This document shows positions 59,896 to 64,000 of a stretch of 64,000 nucleotides of DNA, one piece after another. The notes beneath the pieces are model-generated. The model did no database searches. It was not told the DNA's origin and saw nothing but the letters and a program-made list of their open reading frames with translations. The stretch spans positions 248,001 through 312,000 of the forward strand of contig DAMBYU010000003.1 of the NCBI GenBank assembly GCA_032051265.1, given 5' to 3'. A program made the position numbers and the translations under genes. Source of the DNA: Dryocola sp032051265. GTDB lineage: Bacteria; Pseudomonadota; Gammaproteobacteria; Enterobacterales; Enterobacteriaceae. The stretch's first letter is position 1. Each line of letters starts with the position of its first letter.

Positions 59896-60510
59896 TTACC
59901 ACTGCCAAAGCCGCGAAGGCGTTACCACCGCCGGCAAAGGAATATCCCACTCTTCGGCAGGCAATGTCGGCACCCGCTGGCAATCATGCGCAAGCCCAAC
60001 GGGCCACAAACCATGCTGTCGCCAGTTTTGCAGGGTACGATCGTAAAACCCACCGCCCATGCCCAGTCGTTGTCCTTGCTCATCAAAGGCAACCAGCGGC
60101 GTTATCAGCACGTCCAGATTATCCAGCGGTAAAACGTTGCGCACCTCGAGCTTAGGTTCAAGGATTTTCAGACGATTCATCACCAGATGGCTGCTTTTGT
60201 CGTAGCGTAAAAATAGCAGGCTGCCTTTACTGAAAGGATGAAGCACTGGAAGATAAACGGCCTTTCCCGCCTGCCACAATGCGCGGATCAGCGGGCGCGT
60301 ATCCAGCTCACCGTCGAAGGACAAAAACACCGCGACGCTGGCTGCATTCATCACTGGCGGATAAGCCAGCATGCGCAGGGCAGCCTGTTCGGCAAAAATT
60401 TGCTGTTCGCTATCAGTGAGGGCACGGCGTCGTTGCCGAATGGTCTGGCGAATTTCAGCGCGAAGCGCTGAGACGAAATGGGGTGGTGAACTTAACGGAT
60501 TGTGCGTCAT
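59896..60510 (-). CDS. fau: 5-formyltetrahydrofolate cyclo-ligase
   Basis: This enzyme converts 5-formyl-THF to 5,10-methenyl-THF using ATP. The 204-residue protein has QTIRQRRRALTDSEQQ, FLSFDGELDTRPLI, and LGMGGGFYDRTLQNW with the nucleotide-binding loop. The ATG at 60510 lies 24 bases after the end of 6S RNA; the ssrS-fau dicistronic arrangement is the same as in E. coli. Confidence 0.95.
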   Translation of the reverse strand: MTHNPLSSPPHFVSALRAEIRQTIRQRRRALTDSEQQIFAEQAALRMLAYPPVMNAASVAVFLSFDGELDTRPLIRALWQAGKAVYLPVLHPFSKGSLLFLRYDKSSHLVMNRLKILEPKLEVRNVLPLDNLDVLITPLVAFDEQGQRLGMGGGFYDRTLQNWRQHGLWPVGLAHDCQRVPTLPAEEWDIPLPAVVTPSRLWQW

Positions 60511-60534
60511 GCGAAATGACCGGGTAGAAAGAGG

Positions 60535-60717
60535 GAATCTCCGAGATGCCGCCGCAGGCTGTAACCCTTGAACCCTTGGTTCAAGGTGAATGCAGCGTCA
60601 CTGTCTTCAGGCTTCTCGGACGGACCGAGCATGCTCACCGACGGTGGAGCGCCACATTCTTGTGGTATGAAATATCGGCTCAGGGGACTGGCCCGCTTGC
60701 AAACATCTCAGAGAAAT
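60535..60717 (-). ncRNA. ssrS: 6S RNA
   Basis: The minus strand from 60717 to 60535 is about 183 nt and matches E. coli 6S RNA: it begins ATTTCTCTGAGATG, contains GAGCCGATATTTCATACC, the internal bulge region flanked by GTCCGTCCGAGAAGCC, and TTGAACCAAGGGTTCAAGGG, and ends GGCATCTCGGAGATTC. 6S RNA mimics an open promoter and binds sigma-70 RNA polymerase in stationary phase. Ends are by alignment from memory and could shift by a base or two. Confidence 0.95.
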
Positions 60718-60759
60718 TTTTTCCTTCACAGTTACTCTACCATAGACAACTGCGAAGCG

Positions 60760-61089
60760 TTATTCAAAGTTTGGACCCTGTCTGTCTGTTATGCGACCTT
60801 GCTCAAGTAACGCCTGTTCAATGGTCTGCTGTAACATTTTGATCCGCTGCTCCATGTTAGCAGCGTAGTCACGGGTTTTCGATTTTTCCTGGGCTAATTC
60901 GTAGCAAATGTTCAGTGCCGCGATGAAAACTAACTGCTCAGTATTTGTGACTCTAGTGCGAACTTTTAAATCTTGCAACCGCTGATCCAGCTCAACCGCA
61001 GCCTGGTTCAGCGCATCCTGTTGTTCAGGCGGACAATTCACGCGCAATGAACGACCGAAAATTTGGATATCGACTGGTTGTGCAGACAT
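60760..61089 (-). CDS. zapA: Cell division protein ZapA
   Basis: This 109-residue FtsZ-associated protein promotes Z-ring bundling. It has an N-terminal globular part (PVDIQIFGRSLRVNCPPEQQ) and a C-terminal coiled coil (MEQRIKMLQQTIEQALLEQ), ending in NFE as in E. coli. It is divergent from ygfB. Confidence 0.97.
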   Translation of the reverse strand: MSAQPVDIQIFGRSLRVNCPPEQQDALNQAAVELDQRLQDLKVRTRVTNTEQLVFIAALNICYELAQEKSKTRDYAANMEQRIKMLQQTIEQALLEQGRITDRQGPNFE

Positions 61090-61257
61090 GCCACCTTCCT
61101 GCTGTTAACTCGCCTGCCTGTCGTAACCTGTTAACAGGTCACGAAAGGGGCGTCACTATAGCTACCCCGTTATGAAGATACAAGCCCTTTTCTGGTGCCC
61201 CGGAGTCCCTGGTGGTAGCATAACATGAACTATCCCTGCCAACGATGACGAATGCGC

Positions 61258-61836
61258 ATGTCTATACAGAACGCTATGCCAGGCTACGACGCCGTAAGCC
61301 AACTTTTGAACGAACAGGGCGTGGGGCTTACCCCTGCGGAAATGCACGGCTTAATCAGCGGCATGCTGTGCGGTGGTAATAAAGACAGTAGCTGGCAAAC
61401 GCTGCTGCATGACCTGACCAACGAAGGTCTGGCCTTTAGCCAGAATCTGGCCGAGTCCCTGCGCGATATGCATGCTGCAACCGGCGATGCGCTGGAGGAT
61501 GACGGCTTTCTGTTCCAGCTCTATCTGCCAGACGGCGACGAAACCACGGTGTTCGACCGTGCGGACGCGCTGGCCGGTTGGGTGAACCACTTCCTGCTGG
61601 GTCTCGGCGTTACTCAGCCTAAGCTTGATAAAGTTACCGGCGAAACCGGCGAGGCCATTGACGATCTGCGCAACATCGCCCAACTTGGTTATGACGAAGA
61701 CGAAGATCAGGAAGAGCTTGAGATGTCGCTGGAAGAGATAATTGAGTACGTGCGCGTTGCCGCATTGCTCTGCCACGACACCTTTACTCGCCCGGTGCCA
61801 ACCGCGCCGGAAGTGCGTAAGCCTACGCTTCATTAA
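61258..61836 (+). CDS. ygfB: YgfB/YecA family protein (UPF0149)
   Basis: The protein has 192 residues. Family landmarks are LTPAEMHGLISGMLCGG, DGFLFQLYLPDGDE, WVNHFLLGLGV and an acidic segment DEDEDQEELEMSLEEI. In Pseudomonas YgfB represses alpA; the enterobacterial function is unclear. The ATG at 61258 matches E. coli; it is followed after 24 bases by pepP. Confidence 0.95.
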   Translation: MSIQNAMPGYDAVSQLLNEQGVGLTPAEMHGLISGMLCGGNKDSSWQTLLHDLTNEGLAFSQNLAESLRDMHAATGDALEDDGFLFQLYLPDGDETTVFDRADALAGWVNHFLLGLGVTQPKLDKVTGETGEAIDDLRNIAQLGYDEDEDQEELEMSLEEIIEYVRVAALLCHDTFTRPVPTAPEVRKPTLH

Positions 61837-61860
61837 GGACAATAAGCTTCAGGAGGTGTA

Positions 61861-63177
61861 ATGACTCAGCAGGAATTTCTCCGTCGCCGCCAGGCGCTAC
61901 TGGCGAAAATGGCCCCGGCCAGCGCCGCGCTAATTTTTGCGGCTCCGGAGGCTGCGCGCAGCGCGGACAGCGAATATCCGTACCGCCAGAACAGCGACTT
62001 CTGGTACCTCACCGGTTTTAACGAACCTGAAGCCGTACTGGTCCTTATCAAAAGTGATGAACACCACAACCACAGCGTGCTGTTCAACCGGCTGCGCGAT
62101 AAAACCGCCGAAATCTGGTTTGGCCGTCGTCTGGGGCAGGAAGCCGCGCCGGAAAAACTGGCGGTCGATCGCGCTTTAGCTTTTTCTGAAATTAACGAGC
62201 AGCTGTATCAGTTACTGAACGGTCTGGATGTCGTCTATCACGCTCAGGGCGAATACGATTATGCAGATACCATCGTCTTTGCCGCGTTGGATAAACTGCG
62301 CCGCGGTTCTCGCCAGAATCTCTCTGCTCCGGCAACGCTCACCGACTGGCGCCCGTGGATGCATGAGCTGCGCCTTTTTAAATCCGAAGAAGAGATTGCC
62401 GTGCTGCGCCGGGCAGGAGAAATCACCGCCCTGGCCCACACTCGTGCAATGGAGAAATGCCGCCCGGGTATGTTCGAATACCAGCTTGAGGGCGAAATCC
62501 TGCACGAGTTTAACCGCCACGGCGCGCGCTTCCCATCCTACAACACTATCGTTGGCAGCGGTGAAAATGGCTGCATCCTGCATTACACTGAAAACGAAAG
62601 CGCAATGCGCGATGGCGATCTGGTATTGATTGACGCAGGTTGCGAATACAAAGGTTATGCAGGCGACATTACCCGCACTTTCCCGGTGAACGGCAAATTT
62701 ACCGCGCCGCAGCGGGCGATTTACGACATCGTTCTCGAATCTCTGGAAACCGCGCTGAAGCTTTATCGTCCGGGTACCTCAATGCAGGAGGTCACCGGCG
62801 AGGTTATCCGTATTATGGTTAGCGGGCTGGTGAAACTTGGCATTCTCAGTGGCGATGTTGATCAACTGATCGCCGATAACGCGCATCGCCCATTCTTCAT
62901 GCATGGCCTGAGCCACTGGCTGGGGCTGGATGTACACGATGTCGGCGCGTATGGACCGGATCGTTCCCGGGTGCTTGAGCCGGGCATGGTTCTCACCGTT
63001 GAACCGGGTTTGTACATCGCACCGGATGCGGATGTCCCTGCGCAATATCGGGGCATCGGCATTCGTATCGAAGACGATATAGCGATCACCGCCGAAGGTA
63101 ATGAAAATCTGACGGCGAGCGTGGTGAAATCTGCCGATGAGATCGAAGCCTTAATGACAGCGGCGCGTCAGCTATGA
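61861..63177 (+). CDS. pepP: Xaa-Pro aminopeptidase
   Basis: PepP releases N-terminal residues before proline and is Mn-dependent. The 438-residue pita-bread fold retains the five metal ligands: IDAGCEYKGYAGDITRTFP (two Asp), HGLSHWLGLDVHD (His), VEPGLY (Glu) and IRIEDDI (Glu). GGAGG precedes the ATG. The stop overlaps ubiH by four bases. Confidence 0.97.
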   Translation: MTQQEFLRRRQALLAKMAPASAALIFAAPEAARSADSEYPYRQNSDFWYLTGFNEPEAVLVLIKSDEHHNHSVLFNRLRDKTAEIWFGRRLGQEAAPEKLAVDRALAFSEINEQLYQLLNGLDVVYHAQGEYDYADTIVFAALDKLRRGSRQNLSAPATLTDWRPWMHELRLFKSEEEIAVLRRAGEITALAHTRAMEKCRPGMFEYQLEGEILHEFNRHGARFPSYNTIVGSGENGCILHYTENESAMRDGDLVLIDAGCEYKGYAGDITRTFPVNGKFTAPQRAIYDIVLESLETALKLYRPGTSMQEVTGEVIRIMVSGLVKLGILSGDVDQLIADNAHRPFFMHGLSHWLGLDVHDVGAYGPDRSRVLEPGMVLTVEPGLYIAPDADVPAQYRGIGIRIEDDIAITAEGNENLTASVVKSADEIEALMTAARQL

Positions 63178-64000
63178 GCGTGATAATTGTCGGCGGCGGC
63201 ATGAACGGCGCCACGCTTGCGCTGGCCATCTCGCACATGACGGGCGGCAAGCTGCCGGTACATCTGGTAGAAGCGACTGCCCCCGAAACGACTGCACATC
63301 CCGGCTTTGACGCTCGTGCGATTGCGCTGGCGCAGGGCACCTGCCAGCAATTGACTAACATCGGCGTCTGGCCTGCGATTTCGTCTTGTGCAACAGCTAT
63401 TACTTCCGTGCATGTGAGCGATCGAGGCCATGCCGGTTTCGTTACTCTCCAGGCGGAAGATTATCAGATAAGCGCATTGGGGCAGGTGGTTGAACTGCAT
63501 GATGTTGGTCAGCGGCTGTTTGCGCTACTGCGTAAGGCGCCCGGCGTCACGTTACATTGCCCGCAGCGCGTAGCCTCTTTCACCCGTGAAGCGCATCGCG
63601 TTAGCGTTGCGCTTGATAACGGTACGGTGCTGGAAGGCAAGCTGCTGATCGCGGCGGACGGTTCACGCTCCGGGCTTGCGGCACAGTGTGCTATTACCTG
63701 GCAGCGAGAGGATTACCGGCAGATCGCCGCTATTGCGAATGTCACTACCGCGCTGCCGCACAATGGCCGGGCGTTCGAGCGCTTCACGCCGTATGGCCCG
63801 CTGGCGATGTTGCCAATGTCCGGCGGACGCAGTTCGCTGGTCTGGTGCCATCCGCAGGATGCGCTGGAAGAAGTAAAAAGCTGGGACGATGAGCGATTCT
63901 GCAACGAATTGCAGCGTGCTTTTGGCTGGCGTCTTGGTCGAATCACCCATGCAGGCGCCCGTAATATCTACCCGCTGGCGCTGACTACCGCTTCACAGTC
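63174..64000 (+). CDS. ubiH: 2-octaprenyl-6-methoxyphenol hydroxylase UbiH (partial, runs off the window)
   Basis: UbiH is an FAD monooxygenase of ubiquinone synthesis. The visible 275 residues include the FAD motif IIVGGGMNGATLALA, DARAIALAQGTCQQL and the second FAD motif LLIAADGSRSGLA. It overlaps pepP by four bases. The C-terminal third is beyond position 64000. Confidence 0.96.
   Translation, partial: MSVIIVGGGMNGATLALAISHMTGGKLPVHLVEATAPETTAHPGFDARAIALAQGTCQQLTNIGVWPAISSCATAITSVHVSDRGHAGFVTLQAEDYQISALGQVVELHDVGQRLFALLRKAPGVTLHCPQRVASFTREAHRVSVALDNGTVLEGKLLIAADGSRSGLAAQCAITWQREDYRQIAAIANVTTALPHNGRAFERFTPYGPLAMLPMSGGRSSLVWCHPQDALEEVKSWDDERFCNELQRAFGWRLGRITHAGARNIYPLALTTASQ

Overview
The window is a chromosomal segment of a member of the Enterobacteriaceae. 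Nearly every backbone gene has an easily recognised Escherichia coli counterpart of the same length, in the same relative order: pheV, speC, mltC-yggX-mutY, trmB-yggL-yggN, hemW-rdgB-yggU-yggT-yggS, yggR, yqgF-yqgE-gshB-rsmE-endA-sprT, galP, metK, yqgB-speA-speB, loiP, tktA, epd-pgk-fbaA, mscS, argO, yggE, argP, rpiA, serA, fau-ssrS, zapA, ygfB, pepP-ubiH. The genus (for example Enterobacter, Cedecea, Kosakonia or Klebsiella) cannot be fixed from this sequence alone. Several genes that E. coli carries in these intervals are absent: nupG, yqgA, and the block between tktA and epd.

Region 1 (1-5125) is visibly AT-rich and ends at the 3' side of the tRNA-Phe gene, a classic island site. It holds two paralogous two-gene cassettes. 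Each pairs a membrane-anchored ToxR/CadC-type winged-helix regulator (MarT-like) with a small FidL-like membrane protein. Between them sit a LuxR-type regulator with an atypical receiver domain and a gene-poor, apparently decayed stretch. No integrase or obvious target gene lies inside the window.

Region 2 (5126-32544) is conserved backbone: polyamine synthesis (speC, speA, speB), DNA and nucleotide-pool repair, heme/radical-SAM chemistry, glutathione, methionine activation and galactose uptake. A small metabolic cassette (FAD-dependent oxidoreductase, IclR regulator, MFS transporter) is inserted between yggR and yqgF. The metK-speA-speB intervals contain MetJ boxes, the small gene yqgB, and an unusual promoter/palindrome/short-ORF/terminator element just before speB.

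Region 3 (32604-46987) is the most interesting part: a catabolic island of 15 genes between speB and loiP. A divergent MFS transporter is followed by 14 tightly packed genes. These encode a Rieske ferredoxin, a 102-aa recombinase-like-helix protein, a Rieske oxygenase alpha subunit, an SDR, an IclR regulator, an extradiol-type VOC dioxygenase, a ferredoxin reductase, a second MFS transporter, a cupin, an alpha/beta hydrolase, a second SDR lacking the YxxxK motif, an aspartate-dehydrogenase-like protein, an aldehyde dehydrogenase and a ThDP enzyme. Two identical 16-bp palindromes flank the divergent promoter region. The content looks like a complete uptake, ring-oxidation, ring-opening and side-product pathway for an aromatic, possibly nitrogen-containing, acid. 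Auxin (indole-3-acetate) degradation of the iad type is my leading but unproven hypothesis.

Region 4 (47023-64000) returns to backbone: central carbon metabolism (tktA, epd-pgk-fbaA, rpiA), serine synthesis, mechanosensitive and arginine export, 6S RNA, division factor zapA and the start of the ubiquinone operon. ubiH runs off the right end.
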